Shown here one piece after another: positions 21,191 through 31,748 of a DNA stretch of 64,000 nucleotides. The stretch comes from Bacillus proteolyticus (GTDB lineage: Bacteria; Bacillota; Bacilli; Bacillales; Bacillaceae_G). Location of the stretch: contig NZ_MACH01000086.1 in assembly GCF_001884065.1 (NCBI RefSeq), positions 22,528 through 86,527 of the forward strand. Direction: 5' to 3'. The notes below the pieces were generated by a model. That model did not search any database, was not told where the DNA came from, and saw nothing but the letters and a program-made list of their open reading frames with translations. Within the stretch, counting starts at the first letter, position 1; the number at the start of each line of letters is the position of its first letter. The position numbers were made by a program, and so were the translations under genes.

Positions 21191-23517
21191 TGTTTCACTC
21201 CTACTAATGCGTGCTCCAATACTTCATCTAAATGAGATGCAAGCACAAACGTAAGGTTTTCTTTTACGCTCTCTGGAATATCATCTAAATCTTTCTCGTT
21301 TTCTGCTGGCAAAATAATTTTTGTTAAGCCTGCGCGGTGAGCACTTAATGTTTTTTCTTTTAAACCACCAATTGGTAATACACGACCACGAAGTGTAATT
21401 TCACCTGTCATACCTACTTCTTTACTTACAGGAATACCTGTTAGTGCCGAAATAAGTGCCGTTGCCATCGTAATACCTGCTGACGGTCCATCTTTTGGAA
21501 CTGCTCCTTCTGGAACATGAATATGAATATCATTTTTCTCATGGAAATTCGGATCGATCTGCAGCTCTTCTGCACGAGAACGAATATAGCTAAACGCTGC
21601 TTGTGCTGATTCTTTCATAACATCCCCAAGTTTCCCTGTTAAAATTAATTTCCCTTTACCTGGCGCTACAGACACTTCAATAGCCAGTGTATCACCACCA
21701 GCTGCAGTGTAAGCTAAACCAGTCGCCATACCAACTTGGTCTGTCTTCTCAGCTTGTCCGTAACGGAATATGTGCTTACCAAGTAAATCAACAACATTTT
21801 TCTCCGTTACAATAATTCGCTTGCGTTCTGCTGTAACAATGATTTTTGCTGCTTTACGACAAACTTTTGCAATTTGACGCTCTAGTGTACGAACACCAGC
21901 CTCACGTGTATAATAACGAATAATTTCAAGAAGCGCTTCATCACGTACTTGTAAATTACCTTTTCGTAAGCCATGCTCTTTTAATTGTTTCGGCAGTAAA
22001 TGTTCACGAGCAATGTGTACCTTTTCAAGTTCTGTATAGCCAGCAATCGAAATGATTTCCATACGGTCAAGCAACGGACCTGGAATACTTGAAAGTGTAT
22101 TAGCAGTTGCTACAAACATAACTTTCGATAGATCATATGGCTCTTCAATGTAATGATCACTAAAGTTATGGTTTTGTTCTGGATCTAACACTTCAAGTAA
22201 TGCTGCTGATGGATCTCCACGGAAATCGTTAGACATTTTATCAATCTCATCTAATAAGAAGACTGGATTAACTGTTTTCGCCTTTTTCATACCTTGAATA
22301 ATGCGTCCTGGCATTGCTCCAACATACGTACGGCGGTGACCACGAATTTCAGATTCATCACGTACACCGCCAAGGGATACACGGACAAAGTTACGATTCA
22401 ATGATGTTGCGATAGAACGAGCTAACGAAGTTTTTCCGACCCCAGGAGGTCCTACTAAACAAAGAATAGGGCCTTTTAATGAGTTAGTCAATTTTTGTAC
22501 AGCTAAATATTCAAGCACTCGCTCTTTTACTTTTTCAAGGCCGTAATGATCTTTATTTAAAATCTCTTCAGAATGAACAAGATCAATCATATCCTCTGTC
22601 GCTTCTGTCCACGGAAGGGCTAATAACCAGTCAATATAATTGCGAATAACACCGCTCTCCGCAGAACTTGTTGGTAACTTTTCATAACGATCTAATTCTT
22701 TCAGCGCAGCCTTCGTTGTTTCTTCAGGCATTCCTGACTGTTCAATTTTCTCACGAAGTTCTTCAACTTCTCCGCCCTTACCTTCTTTATCACCAAGTTC
22801 TGTTTGAATCGCCTTCATTTGCTCACGTAAGAAATATTCTTTTTGTGTGCGCTCCATTGAACGTTTCACTTTTTGTCCAATTTTCTTTTCTAGGCTAAGC
22901 AACTCTTGTTCATCTTGAATAATTGAAATAAGTGTATGTAGTCGTTCTTTTACAGATACAATCTCTAAAATCTCTTGTTTCTGCTTCGTTTTAATCGGCA
23001 AGTGAGAAGCAATTAAATCAGCTAGTCTTCCCGGTTCTTCTACATCAGCTACCGTTGCAAATGTTTCATTTGAAACTTTTTTCGAAACTTTAATATATTG
23101 TTCGAAATGCTCTAGTAACGTACGCATAAGAGCTTTCTCTTCTAAATCATCTTCCACTTCTTCCGTTACCGTTTTAATAGAAACTTGCACTACATTTTCT
23201 TCTTCGATAAACTCTACTACTTCTGCTCTATGTAAACCTTCCACAAGGACACGAAGCGTACCGTTCGGCAATTTTAGCATTTGCTTCACTTTCGCCACTG
23301 TACCTACACTATATATGTCATCTTCTTTCGGATCATCGATATTCATTTCTTTTTGCATTGCTAAAAAGATGATATTTTCATCCATTGCCGCCTGCTCTAG
23401 TGCTTGTATCGATTTATCACGTCCTACATCAAGATGCAGAACCATCGTTGGATATACGAGAACGCCTCTTAATGGTAGGAGGGGCACAATTCTTTCGTTC
23501 GTATTCATACTAGACAT
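21187..23517 (-). CDS. lonA: ATP-dependent protease LonA
   Basis: Cytoplasmic AAA+ serine protease degrading abnormal and regulatory proteins. 776 residues. N-terminal substrate domain beginning [18 protein letters not shown], Walker [10 protein letters not shown], Walker B FLLDEIDK, and the Ser-Lys catalytic dyad in [14 protein letters not shown] with the lysine in [15 protein letters not shown] 23517 with GGAGGTG is preferred over the frame opening at 23550. Follows lonB after about 180 bp containing a terminator and a leader hairpin. Confidence 0.98.
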   Translation of the reverse strand: MSSMNTNERIVPLLPLRGVLVYPTMVLHLDVGRDKSIQALEQAAMDENIIFLAMQKEMNIDDPKEDDIYSVGTVAKVKQMLKLPNGTLRVLVEGLHRAEVVEFIEEENVVQVSIKTVTEEVEDDLEEKALMRTLLEHFEQYIKVSKKVSNETFATVADVEEPGRLADLIASHLPIKTKQKQEILEIVSVKERLHTLISIIQDEQELLSLEKKIGQKVKRSMERTQKEYFLREQMKAIQTELGDKEGKGGEVEELREKIEQSGMPEETTKAALKELDRYEKLPTSSAESGVIRNYIDWLLALPWTEATEDMIDLVHSEEILNKDHYGLEKVKERVLEYLAVQKLTNSLKGPILCLVGPPGVGKTSLARSIATSLNRNFVRVSLGGVRDESEIRGHRRTYVGAMPGRIIQGMKKAKTVNPVFLLDEIDKMSNDFRGDPSAALLEVLDPEQNHNFSDHYIEEPYDLSKVMFVATANTLSSIPGPLLDRMEIISIAGYTELEKVHIAREHLLPKQLKEHGLRKGNLQVRDEALLEIIRYYTREAGVRTLERQIAKVCRKAAKIIVTAERKRIIVTEKNVVDLLGKHIFRYGQAEKTDQVGMATGLAYTAAGGDTLAIEVSVAPGKGKLILTGKLGDVMKESAQAAFSYIRSRAEELQIDPNFHEKNDIHIHVPEGAVPKDGPSAGITMATALISALTGIPVSKEVGMTGEITLRGRVLPIGGLKEKTLSAHRAGLTKIILPAENEKDLDDIPESVKENLTFVLASHLDEVLEHALVGVKQ

Positions 23518-23578
23518 AGCACCTCCATAATAAATTAAACTCCTGTTCAACTATTTTATATTACAATACATCTAGATG

Positions 23579-23603
23579 CAATTGCAGAGATTCTCCGCAA
23601 TTG
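23579..23603. repeat. Inverted repeat in the lonA leader
   Basis: CAATTGC and GCAATTG arms, 11 nt apart, with inner GAG/CTC pairs; lies about 60 bp upstream of the lonA start. Not a CIRCE element (no TTAGCACTC half-site) and not a CtsR heptad repeat. Role unknown; could be an operator or an mRNA hairpin. Confidence 0.45.
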
Positions 23604-23639
23604 TAAATATCTTGTTTTTCTCCCTTATGAAAAGAAAAA

Positions 23640-23675
23640 AGACTCCGCTTAAGCATACAAACTTAAACGAAGTCT
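23640..23675 (-). terminator. Terminator after lonB
   Basis: Stem AGACTTCGTTTAAG / CTTAAGCGGAGTCT (two G-T pairs) followed by six T on the minus strand. Confidence 0.8.
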
Positions 23676-23699
23676 GGCAAATTTTATTATCGTTTATTC

Positions 23700-25370
23700 T
23701 TACATTGATTGTGCATCTGTTTCGTCCAAAGCAGTCTGTACATCAATCTCACGATGCATATTTTCCTGCATAAATGTTAATTCAAATACTTCTTTTAATT
23801 TGCGGACAGGAATGATTTCAATTCCCTTTATTGTATACAAAAATGGTTGCATGTTTTCAGCCGGAATAATGACTTTTTTAGCTCCCGCTTTTTTCGCGGC
23901 TTTTATTTTTGCGTACACACCACCAATAGGCTTCACTTCTCCGTGGATACTTATTTCACCTGTCATCGCTACTTCATTATTCACATATGTACGATGCACC
24001 GCTGAATAAACACCCGTTGCCATAGCAATCCCTGCCGAAGGACCATCAATCGGGATACCGCCTGGAAAGTTAATATGTATATCGTAGCCTTCTGGAAGTA
24101 CATCTAGAGAACGGAGTACTGTTAACACATTATCAACAGAACCTTTCGCCATACTTTTACGGCGGATTGATTTCGTTTGATTACCAATACTTTCCTCTTC
24201 CACAATACCAGTTACATTTACTGATCCTTTATCTTTCGCCTTGATTGCTGTTACCTCAATTTCTAATAAAGCGCCTGTATTCGGTCCATATACAGCAAGC
24301 CCGTTCACAAGGCCAATCCTTGGAATTGGATAAATGCGCTTTTCGTACTTTGGTGTAAGTTGGCTCGAATGAACAACCCACTCTATATCTTCATCTTTAA
24401 TGAAAGAACGTTCTTCATTTATCGCCATACCAGCAGAAATTTGTACGAGATTAATCGCTTCCCGTCCATTTCTTGCATACATTCCAATCATTTCAATACC
24501 GTTCTCACCTATTTGCATTTCCACTTTGTCAGCTGCATTCTTCGCTACTTTTTGAATTTCTTCTGTTTCTAACTCCCGGAAGAACACTTCTAAACACCGC
24601 GACCGAATTGCAGGAGGAATTTCCTCTGGCGAACGCGTCGTTGCACCAACTAAGCGAAAATCGGCTGGTAAACCTTTTTGAAAAATATCATGTATATACG
24701 TTGGAATCATCGAATTTTCTTCACTATAGTACGCACTTTCCAAAAATACTTTCCGATCTTCTAACACCTTTAACATTTTGTTCATTTGAATCGGATGTAA
24801 TTCACCAATCTCATCAATAAACAAAATACCTCCATGTGCATCTGTTACAGCCCCTTTTTTCGGCTGCGGGATACCAGCTTGCCCCATTGCACCCGCTCCT
24901 TGATAAATTGGATCATGGACTGAACCAATTAAAGGATCTGCAATACCACGTTCATCAAACCGAGCTGTCGTCGCATCAAGTTCGATAAATGTTGCATTCG
25001 TACGGAATGGAGATTTTGGGTTTCGTTTCGCTTCTTCTAATACAAGGCGTGCTGCCGCTGTCTTTCCGACACCTGGCGGACCATATATAATCACATGTTG
25101 CGGGTTAGGACCACAAAGAGCCGCTTTTAACGACTTAATCCCGTCTTCTTGCCCCACAATGTCTAAAAAGGATATAGGACGCACCTTTTCCGCAAGTGGC
25201 TCTGTTAAAGAAACCTCACGCATTTTACGAAGCTGCTCTAATTCTTTTTTCGATTCTCGATCAATTGAAACTTTTTGTGTTCGCTGATTTCGAAGTAAAT
25301 GCCAAAAGTACAATCCGACAATTACACCAAAAACAAGTTGAACAAGTAAAAATATATTTGTCCAGCTCAT
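23700..25370 (-). CDS. lonB: Membrane-associated Lon-like protease LonB
   Basis: LonB-type AAA+ protease; in B. subtilis it is made in the forespore. 556 residues. One N-terminal hydrophobic segment (IFLLVQLVFGVIVGLYFW, about 5-22), Walker [10 protein letters not shown] near residue 98, FIDEIGELHP, and the Ser-Lys protease dyad in IDGPSAGIAMATGV with lysine in YAKIKAAKKAGA. Lacks the large LonA N-domain. GGGAGG site before ATG 25370. Between clpX and lonA, as in B. subtilis. Confidence 0.95.
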   Translation of the reverse strand: MSWTNIFLLVQLVFGVIVGLYFWHLLRNQRTQKVSIDRESKKELEQLRKMREVSLTEPLAEKVRPISFLDIVGQEDGIKSLKAALCGPNPQHVIIYGPPGVGKTAAARLVLEEAKRNPKSPFRTNATFIELDATTARFDERGIADPLIGSVHDPIYQGAGAMGQAGIPQPKKGAVTDAHGGILFIDEIGELHPIQMNKMLKVLEDRKVFLESAYYSEENSMIPTYIHDIFQKGLPADFRLVGATTRSPEEIPPAIRSRCLEVFFRELETEEIQKVAKNAADKVEMQIGENGIEMIGMYARNGREAINLVQISAGMAINEERSFIKDEDIEWVVHSSQLTPKYEKRIYPIPRIGLVNGLAVYGPNTGALLEIEVTAIKAKDKGSVNVTGIVEEESIGNQTKSIRRKSMAKGSVDNVLTVLRSLDVLPEGYDIHINFPGGIPIDGPSAGIAMATGVYSAVHRTYVNNEVAMTGEISIHGEVKPIGGVYAKIKAAKKAGAKKVIIPAENMQPFLYTIKGIEIIPVRKLKEVFELTFMQENMHREIDVQTALDETDAQSM

Positions 25371-25440
25371 AATTCATTTCCTCCCGCTATGTTTTATCTT
25401 TTAGTATTTCCTGGGAGGAATAGTGCTAAACATAAAGAAA

Positions 25441-25465
25441 AACAGCAATTATAAAAATTGCTGTT
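25441..25465 (-). terminator. Terminator after clpX
   Basis: Perfect 10-bp stem AACAGCAATT / AATTGCTGTT with T run on the minus strand, just past the clpX stop. Confidence 0.85.
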
Positions 25466-25476
25466 TCTTCTTCGCA

Positions 25477-26736
25477 TTATGCAGATGTTTTTGTATCAAG
25501 TACAGTACCGTCTTGTAACACCAATTTTGGCGGTGCATTATCAGCTACTGTTTCTTTTGTAAGAATACACTTCTCGATATCTTTACGAGATGGGAGTTCG
25601 AACATTACATCAAGCATTAAGCCTTCAATAATAGAACGAAGGCCACGAGCACCTGTTTTACGTTCAATTGCTTTTTTCGCAATCTCAACTAGTGCACCTT
25701 CTTCAAACTCTAACTCAACATCGTCAAGCTCCAACAATTTTTGGAATTGCTTAACAAGTGCATTTTTCGGTTTAGTTAAAATATCTACAAGAGCATCTTC
25801 ATCAAGCGGCTCTAGGTTCGCAATAACTGGAAGACGACCAATAAACTCTGGGATTAAACCGAATCTTAAAAGGTCCTCTGGTAATACGTGAGATAAAACA
25901 TGCTTCTCATTTACATCAGCATTTTTCTTCTCAGAACCAAATCCAATTACTTTTTCACCAAGGCGACGTTTAATAATTGGCTCGATGCCATCAAACGCTC
26001 CACCACAAATGAATAAGATGTTCGTTGTATCAATTTGAATAAACTCTTGATGCGGATGCTTACGACCACCTTGAGGTGGAACGCTCGCTACAGTACCTTC
26101 TAAAATTTTCAGAAGTGCCTGCTGTACACCTTCACCAGATACATCACGTGTAATTGATGGATTTTCGGACTTACGTGCCACTTTATCAATCTCATCAATA
26201 TAAATAATTCCTTTTTCCGCTTTCTCTACATCATAATCAGCCGCTTGAATTAGTTTTAGTAAGATGTTTTCTACATCTTCCCCAACGTATCCAGCTTCAG
26301 TTAAAGATGTTGCGTCCGCGATTGCAAATGGAACATTTAAAATACGCGCTAATGTTTGTGCCAATAATGTTTTACCACTACCAGTTGGCCCAATAAGTGA
26401 AATATTACTCTTCGCTAATTCTACATCATCAATTTTGCTGTTAGAATTAATACGTTTGTAATGGTTATATACCGCTACCGCTAGTGCTTTTTTCGCGTTA
26501 TCTTGTCCGATGACATACTCATCTAAGATTTCACGAATTTCTACCGGTTTCGGTACATCTTTGAATTCTACTTCTTCGTCCTTCGCAAGCTCCTCTTGTA
26601 CAATTTCAGTACAAAGCTCGATACACTCGTCACAAATGTAAACACCTGGACCTGCAACTAACTTTCGAACTTGCGTTTGTGTTTTACCACAGAAAGAACA
26701 TTTTAATTGACCTTTTTCATCATTAAATTTAAACAT
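25477..26736 (-). CDS. clpX: Clp protease ATP-binding subunit ClpX
   Basis: AAA+ unfoldase feeding ClpP. 419 residues after choosing ATG 26736 (AAGGGG upstream; frame open 25 codons earlier). N-terminal zinc-binding domain with cysteines 13, 16, 35 and 38 (CSFCGK and CDEC), Walker A GPTGSGKT near 118, Walker [10 protein letters not shown], ClpP-contact loop IGFGSEK. Between tig and lonB. Confidence 0.99.
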   Translation of the reverse strand: MFKFNDEKGQLKCSFCGKTQTQVRKLVAGPGVYICDECIELCTEIVQEELAKDEEVEFKDVPKPVEIREILDEYVIGQDNAKKALAVAVYNHYKRINSNSKIDDVELAKSNISLIGPTGSGKTLLAQTLARILNVPFAIADATSLTEAGYVGEDVENILLKLIQAADYDVEKAEKGIIYIDEIDKVARKSENPSITRDVSGEGVQQALLKILEGTVASVPPQGGRKHPHQEFIQIDTTNILFICGGAFDGIEPIIKRRLGEKVIGFGSEKKNADVNEKHVLSHVLPEDLLRFGLIPEFIGRLPVIANLEPLDEDALVDILTKPKNALVKQFQKLLELDDVELEFEEGALVEIAKKAIERKTGARGLRSIIEGLMLDVMFELPSRKDIEKCILTKETVADNAPPKLVLQDGTVLDTKTSA

Positions 26737-26963
26737 ATTTTCACACCCCTTACAAAGTGCTAACCTCTTGCCTTCGTATGTACACGATAAATGTATCGTA
26801 TGTAAATACATATTATGTCACTACGTGGCGAGAAATACAAATAATATGACTAGTTATGTACAAATAAAAAATTTTAAAACTTTTGAAGTATGTATATTCG
26901 ACTTATGAAGAAACTTTTCCTTCTTCATCGAAAAGTTTTATAAATATATTTCTATATTTATAA

Positions 26964-26993
26964 AACAAGGCACGATTAAAATCGCGCCTTGTT
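26964..26993 (-). terminator. Terminator after tig
   Basis: 13-bp stem AACAAGGCGCGAT / ATCGTGCCTTGTT (one G-T pair) with a 4-nt loop. Confidence 0.85.
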
Positions 26994-26999
26994 ATTTTA

Positions 27000-28277
27000 T
27001 TATGCAGCGTTGTCTACTAAGAAGTCTACAGCTTTACGCACTTTAAGATCTTCAGATAAAGCGTCTACACTTCCAAGAGCTTGCTTGATAGCGTCTACTG
27101 GCATACCGTACATTTCAGCCATTTTTTCAACTTCTGCAGTTACTTCTTCTTCAGTAACTTCGATGTTTTCAGCTTCAATGATAGCTTCAAGAACAAGGTT
27201 GATTCTTACACGTTTTTGTGCATCCTCTTTCATTTGCTCTTTTAATTTGTCAGCGTCAGTACCTGTGAATTGGTAGTAAAGCTCAAGGTTCATACCTTGT
27301 TGGCTTAAACGTTGCTCGAATTCACGAACCATACGATCTAACTCAGTGTCGATCATAGCTTCTGGAATGTCGATTTCAGCGTTTGCAGCAGCTAATTCTA
27401 CTACTTCGTCACGTACTTTGTGCTCAGCTTCGTGCTTTTTGCCTTCTTCTAAGTTTGTACGAAGTTTTGTTTTTAATTCATCAAGAGTTGCAACTTCTTC
27501 GTCAGCATCTTTAGCGAACTCGTCGTTTAACTCAGGAAGTTCTTTTGTTTTGATTTCGTGAATTGTTACTTTGAATGTTGCTGGTTTGCCAGCTAATTCA
27601 GCAGCATGGTACTCTTCTGGGAATGATACTTCAACGTCTTTAGACTCACCAGATTTAAGACCAATTACTTGCTCTTCGAAACCTGGGATGAAAGTACCAG
27701 AACCGATTGCAAGAGAATAGTTTTCGCCTTTTCCGCCTTCAAATGCTTCGCCATCAACGAAACCTTCGAAGTCGATTACAGCTGTATCACCATTTTCAAT
27801 AGTTCCTTCTTCTTTAACAACTAGTTCAGCTTGACGCTCTTGTAAAGCTTTTACTTCGTTCTCTACATCTTCGTCAGTTACAGTTGTTTCAACTTTTTCT
27901 ACTGCTAAACCTTTGTACTCACCTAATTTAACTTCAGGTTTCACTGTAACTTTTGCAGTGAAGATAAGGTTAGCATTTTTTTCGAACTTCTCGATGTCGA
28001 TTTCAGGATGAGCAACTGGGAAGATACCAGCTTCATCGATTGCTTCACCGTATGCTTTTGGTAAGATGATATCTAAAGCATCTTGGTATAAAGACTCGAT
28101 ACCAAAGCGTTGTTCGAATAACGGACGAGGCATTTTCCCTTTACGGAAACCTGGTACGTTAATTGTTTTTACTACTTTTTTGAACGCAGCGTCGATAGAG
28201 TTGTTTACTTCTTTAGCATCAACTTCGATTGTTAAAACGCCAACGTTACCTTCTAATTTTTCCCATTTTGTAGACAT
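27000..28277 (-). CDS. tig: Trigger factor
   Basis: Ribosome-bound chaperone and peptidyl-prolyl isomerase. 425 residues. Ribosome-binding signature [19 protein letters not shown] (about 40-58), FKBP-type domain at about 160-245 ([20 protein letters not shown]), then a helical C-terminal chaperone domain. GGAGGG site before ATG. Confidence 0.99.
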   Translation of the reverse strand: MSTKWEKLEGNVGVLTIEVDAKEVNNSIDAAFKKVVKTINVPGFRKGKMPRPLFEQRFGIESLYQDALDIILPKAYGEAIDEAGIFPVAHPEIDIEKFEKNANLIFTAKVTVKPEVKLGEYKGLAVEKVETTVTDEDVENEVKALQERQAELVVKEEGTIENGDTAVIDFEGFVDGEAFEGGKGENYSLAIGSGTFIPGFEEQVIGLKSGESKDVEVSFPEEYHAAELAGKPATFKVTIHEIKTKELPELNDEFAKDADEEVATLDELKTKLRTNLEEGKKHEAEHKVRDEVVELAAANAEIDIPEAMIDTELDRMVREFEQRLSQQGMNLELYYQFTGTDADKLKEQMKEDAQKRVRINLVLEAIIEAENIEVTEEEVTAEVEKMAEMYGMPVDAIKQALGSVDALSEDLKVRKAVDFLVDNAA

Positions 28278-28586
28278 TTATTCTTTCCCTCCAACTATAA
28301 TAATGTATGCACATACCTCTATAGATTAAAATATTCATTATCTCTTTTTTGAAATAACAAATGTACAAATAACCCTCTAGCAAAAGCTTTCAGATATAAT
28401 GTTCCAATCTACTAATTGTCTAAAAGACAACTACGGTATATTTTGTTCGAGACTAATATGAAACATATTAAGTAAGAGAATTATACTCCTCTTCTCTTAC
28501 AAACAGGCAGATTTCTGCCTTTTGCAACCCTTACATTATAACATAGAATATGCTCGTTTCAATAACTGAACGATTCTTTTTCATAA
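28278..28586. other. Intergenic leader region upstream of tig
   Basis: 309 bp without a gene. It contains two adjacent inverted repeats: GTAAGAGAA / TTCTCTTAC (28472-28500) and AGGCAG / CTGCCT (28505-28520). The second has a short T run on the plus strand only, so neither is a convincing terminator for ysoA; they may be leader structures of tig. No gene seen. Confidence 0.5.
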
Positions 28587-29585
28587 TTATACGGGCAAAT
28601 ATCCTTCTCTTTCAATGCGTAGTAACCATTGATAGGCGATATGAAATTCCTCTAACTCGATATTGTATGCTGTCATAAGTTCTTCTTCATCAATAGCCAA
28701 TCCGAAACGCTTTCTTCCAATTCTCTCTAAGACGGCAGCCCAAATTTCTACTTTATCCATTAATAGAGGGAATGGGAAAATGCTAATTTGTAATTCTTTC
28801 CAGTAAGTGACCATCGCACTAAATATATCCGGATAATTTTGCTCTAATTGGCTTGATAATTTATGTATTATTTTATCGGATTGCTCCTCATTATGACCCG
28901 TAAATGCTGGTATCACTCTTATCGTATTTCCAAACTTCTCTACTTCTATTTCTTCTTCTATTTGATTTTCTACCATCTTATACAAAATAGAAGTTTTCAA
29001 ATAAGGGTGCTGCTTTTCCTCTATTAAAAATTTCTTTAAAGCAGGAAGTGCGAGATCCAGGTCTTTTAATGAAAGTTTTTGGATCACTCTTAGCTTTTGA
29101 CCAAAGTTTTCTCCAAAAAGCTCATCGGTAAATTCTTCTAATTCGAAATTCGAATCCACTAGCGACATGTCTGCTTCATCTAGCATACCTTCTGCAAATA
29201 AAGCGAGCTGTGCTAATTTTTCCTTTTGCTCAGGCATTATATCTTTCGTTTGCAAAACTTTTTCAACGGTTTCAATAACGCCTTCATAATCATTTGTTTG
29301 AACTAAAATAGTCACATACGTTTCAAGAATGTCACCAAATAATACAGCTCCTGTTTCAAGTAACTGCTCACATTTATCTTTCGCTTCTTCCATATGCTTT
29401 AATTCTAACAAACAAATAACTGAGGCTAATTCTGTTTGTTCCGTTTCCGCATTATACTGACGTAATATTTCAAAGCAGCGCAATGCATCTTCGAATTTCC
29501 GCTCTTTCAACGCTAAAAAACCTTCATCAATATAGCGTTCTGATAGTTGCGGAAACAATACGACCGTATTTTCTTTTTTATCCAT
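28587..29585 (-). CDS. ysoA: TPR-repeat protein YsoA
   Basis: Tetratricopeptide-like helical protein of unknown function. 332 residues; TPR-like helix pairs at about 15-50 (GFLALKERKFEDALRCFEIL) and 50-130. Upstream of tig as ysoA is in B. subtilis, which is the basis of the name. No signal peptide or membrane segment. AGAGGCG site before the ATG. Confidence 0.85.
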   Translation of the reverse strand: MDKKENTVVLFPQLSERYIDEGFLALKERKFEDALRCFEILRQYNAETEQTELASVICLLELKHMEEAKDKCEQLLETGAVLFGDILETYVTILVQTNDYEGVIETVEKVLQTKDIMPEQKEKLAQLALFAEGMLDEADMSLVDSNFELEEFTDELFGENFGQKLRVIQKLSLKDLDLALPALKKFLIEEKQHPYLKTSILYKMVENQIEEEIEVEKFGNTIRVIPAFTGHNEEQSDKIIHKLSSQLEQNYPDIFSAMVTYWKELQISIFPFPLLMDKVEIWAAVLERIGRKRFGLAIDEEELMTAYNIELEEFHIAYQWLLRIEREGYLPV

Positions 29586-29744
29586 ACGTTCGCCTCTTTT
29601 TCTAGATTTTAATTATCTTCAAAGTAAATATATCAAATGCGTAATGAGAACACAACATTCCAAAACCATTCGTTTGAAATATAGGAATATTTAATTTTCA
29701 TATTAGGAAATCAACAACTTTTTAAATGAAATTCATTTTCCACA

Positions 29745-29776
29745 AACAAAAACCCTCAGCAACAGAAGCAGAGGAT
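29745..29776 (-). terminator. Terminator after the 82-residue membrane protein
   Basis: Minus strand CCTCTGC ... GCTGAGG stem with one T-T mismatch, then GTTTTTG. Confidence 0.6.
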
Positions 29777-29782
29777 TCATCA

Positions 29783-30031
29783 TTAATGGAAAGCATTTAT
29801 AATTGTGGGGGATATAACAAGGGTAATAATTTGGAGAACAATAATTGCCATAACAATCATGCTAAAGTAGAAGATTGGTTTACTTCGCTTCATTAAAAAC
29901 ATAATGATAAGCATCGTACAAGCAAACAAACTTAAGAAGAACAAACTCGTTGTCGAACTAAGTATACCACTCGGGACAAAGAACAATAAAACTACACTAC
30001 AAGTACCTATAATTCCAAATAACCATTCCAT
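29783..30031 (-). CDS. Small three-helix membrane protein of unknown function
   Basis: 82 residues, almost entirely hydrophobic, with three predicted membrane segments (about 3-20, 26-46, 52-76) separated by short basic loops (MKRSKP). No family recognised. The AAAGGGA site is about 14 nt from the ATG, which is weak, but the composition is that of a real membrane protein and a terminator follows. Confidence 0.6.
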   Translation of the reverse strand: MEWLFGIIGTCSVVLLFFVPSGILSSTTSLFFLSLFACTMLIIMFLMKRSKPIFYFSMIVMAIIVLQIITLVISPTIINAFH

Positions 30032-30070
30032 TCATTCACTCATTCCCTTTCCCTCTCATGGCAGTTTTCT

Positions 30071-30175
30071 CTAAGCGATTAAATGTTTTACAACATCAAC
30101 TACATACGTTAATTTCTCATACGCTACAAACCCAAAAGCTACTGTTAAACCTGTTACGATTAATCCTTTCATCAT
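30071..30175 (-). CDS. 34-residue hydrophobic peptide, unknown function
   Basis: Short frame beginning with two ATG codons (30175, 30172) behind an excellent AGGAGG site. The peptide starts MMKGLIVTGLTVAFGFVAYE and continues KLTYVVDVVKHLIA: one membrane-spanning helix and an amphipathic tail. Resembles other Bacillus single-helix small proteins only in general form. Not assigned to a family. Confidence 0.55.
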   Translation of the reverse strand: MMKGLIVTGLTVAFGFVAYEKLTYVVDVVKHLIA

Positions 30176-30346
30176 TTCTTCCTCCTCGTTTTATCGTTGT
30201 TACCTTCATTATAGAGGATTCGTAATTTGTTACCATCGAACTTCCTTACAGTTACCTTACAGAATTGTAAGATTTCAAAATAAGTTTAAAATCATGTTAA
30301 TATATTTTTGTACAATTAAGAATTTAATTTACAAGGGGGATTTTAT

Positions 30347-30961
30347 ATGTTCAAAAAAATGGCAGCTGATGTTTTAGGACTAAGCGATGTAGGTTCCGTT
30401 ATCACTCCGAAAGATTATGATAAGGTCGATGCTGATGATTACGTCATGCATGAAGATGGGGAGAAAATATATTTTCTTATTAAATCAAAATCAGATGAAT
30501 ATTGTTTCACAAACAAAGGATTAATCCACCTAGACGGTACAAGTGCAACAAGCAAAAAACGTACACTGCGCCGCTTTAGTTATAGTAAATATCAAATTAA
30601 AAACGTAGCACTTGAAACTGCGGGAACGATTGATTTGGATGTAGAAATTAAGTTTCAAATGGGAGATGAGCATTACTCAATTGATGTTCATAAAAAACAT
30701 ATTGAAGAATTAAAAGATTTATATAAGGCTTTACTTAAAATCGAAGAAATTTCATACGACAACGACATTACATTACAATATGCACATAAAAGTTTAGATA
30801 TGGCATCTAACGCTTTCAGCCGTATTTCAAACGCACAAGTAAACTTAGCAGAGCAATTTAAAGAGATGAACGAGATCGCTTTTAACTGGCTTGTTGATAC
30901 AAAGAAACAATATAATGTGAAAGATTATGGTTTTGTATTTGAAAAGTTTATTAATAACTAA
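30347..30961 (+). CDS. yvbH: Bacterial PH-domain protein YvbH
   Basis: 204 residues: bacterial pleckstrin-homology domain (bPH) at about 10-130 and a helical YvbH-type extension at about 140-204 thought to mediate oligomerisation. Function unknown. AGGGGG site before the ATG. Its stop lies just before the left direct repeat of the accessory segment, so it belongs to the chromosome rather than the insert. Name from memory of the B. subtilis family. Confidence 0.8.
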   Translation: MFKKMAADVLGLSDVGSVITPKDYDKVDADDYVMHEDGEKIYFLIKSKSDEYCFTNKGLIHLDGTSATSKKRTLRRFSYSKYQIKNVALETAGTIDLDVEIKFQMGDEHYSIDVHKKHIEELKDLYKALLKIEEISYDNDITLQYAHKSLDMASNAFSRISNAQVNLAEQFKEMNEIAFNWLVDTKKQYNVKDYGFVFEKFINN

Positions 30962-30967
30962 TTTAAA

Positions 30968-31041
30968 ACAAACAAAAAACCTTGTTATCCAAAGATAACA
31001 AGGTTTCCTTAGCGTCCCAGGAGAGATTCGAACTCCCGACC
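30968..31041 (-). repeat. Left direct repeat: tRNA-Arg 3' end plus terminator (attL-like)
   Basis: 74 bp matching 33137-33210 at 71 positions. Holds the AACCTTGTTATC / GATAACAAGGTT hairpin (terminator) and the last 30 nt of the tRNA-Arg gene without its 5' part. This is the arrangement left when an element integrates into the 3' end of a tRNA gene. The hairpin also terminates yvbH. Confidence 0.8.
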
Positions 31042-31100
31042 CGTCAATTACCTATGATATATAAACAATTCTTTCATCGCTTGCTGAACGTTCATTTGTG

Positions 31101-31114
31101 CGGTCAACTGACCG
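31101..31114. promoter_or_regulatory. Operator-like inverted repeat CGGTCA-AC-TGACCG
   Basis: 6-bp arms with a 2-bp centre, close to the left att-like repeat. Could be an element-borne binding site; no regulator is identified. Confidence 0.3.
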
Positions 31115-31283
31115 TTTTTATTAATTAATATTATACGCTATATAGTAGTTCTACGCCAATGTTGAATGCTTTTTGTTCTATCGATTCCCTATCGAAAATT
31201 CTGACGCATTTAGATGCTATTTCCCTATCCACGGAATAAAAAACAATCGTCTTAAAATGCGAATCTCGGCGTACCTTTCCGCA

Positions 31284-31589
31284 CTATTTTATATATTTTG
31301 ATTGCAGTCTTAATATATCTGCCTCTTCGCGAATGCCTGCCGATCCCTTCCTCACATTTTTTACGACAGTCCAATTCGGGTTAGTTTCATCACCGATGTT
31401 CTGTACTGTAAAGTTGCCGTCACCATATTTTCGGTGACCTTCTGCCAATTTCTCCGTTAAATCATTCTCTTTAGATTTCGCCATCTTTGCGCCATCTCCC
31501 TTTTTTATACAACCTTCTAAAACTGTCCAATCAATCACACGTCCAGTCAATTGGAGATCCTCGCTTTCCACTTCGACTAATTGTAACAC
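31284..31589 (-). CDS. Hypothetical, probably decayed element gene
   Basis: 101 codons from a GTG; an inner ATG at 31484 has GGGAG 11 nt upstream and would give 66 residues (MAKSKENDLTEKLAEGHRKY). I recognise no family. The frame is open upstream to 31647 without a better start, and after the TAG (31286-31284) it stays open for 50 more codons to 31131. A 170-codon frame with one amber stop suggests a pseudogene of the inserted element rather than a functional small protein. Confidence 0.35.
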   Translation of the reverse strand: MLQLVEVESEDLQLTGRVIDWTVLEGCIKKGDGAKMAKSKENDLTEKLAEGHRKYGDGNFTVQNIGDETNPNWTVVKNVRKGSAGIREEADILRLQSKYIK

Positions 31590-31642
31590 ACTGTCGGGGA
31601 TAAGTTCCGATAACGGCTGTTCAATCGTACTAGAATGGTAAA

Positions 31643-31729
31643 AGTTTTATAACATTCTAAGTGAACAATTGGGATAATACAGATATGGATTTGAGTTCCA
31701 TCATAAACCTATTGATTCTTTAAATTAAA
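31643..31729 (+). pseudogene. 3' remnant of an immunity gene
   Basis: About 29 codons reading KFYNILSEQLG, stop, YRYGFEFHHKPIDSLN, clearly homologous to the end of the intact gene at 31947-32303, with one nonsense change (GAA to TAA). The following 20 bp before the toxin tail are also duplicated at 32304-32324. Confidence 0.75.
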
Positions 31730-31748
31730 TAAGAGGAATAGGGCGCAA

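Noticed and set aside
28472-28520. Two hairpins considered as a terminator of ysoA
   Set aside because: Neither is followed by a T run on the minus strand; described as leader structures only.
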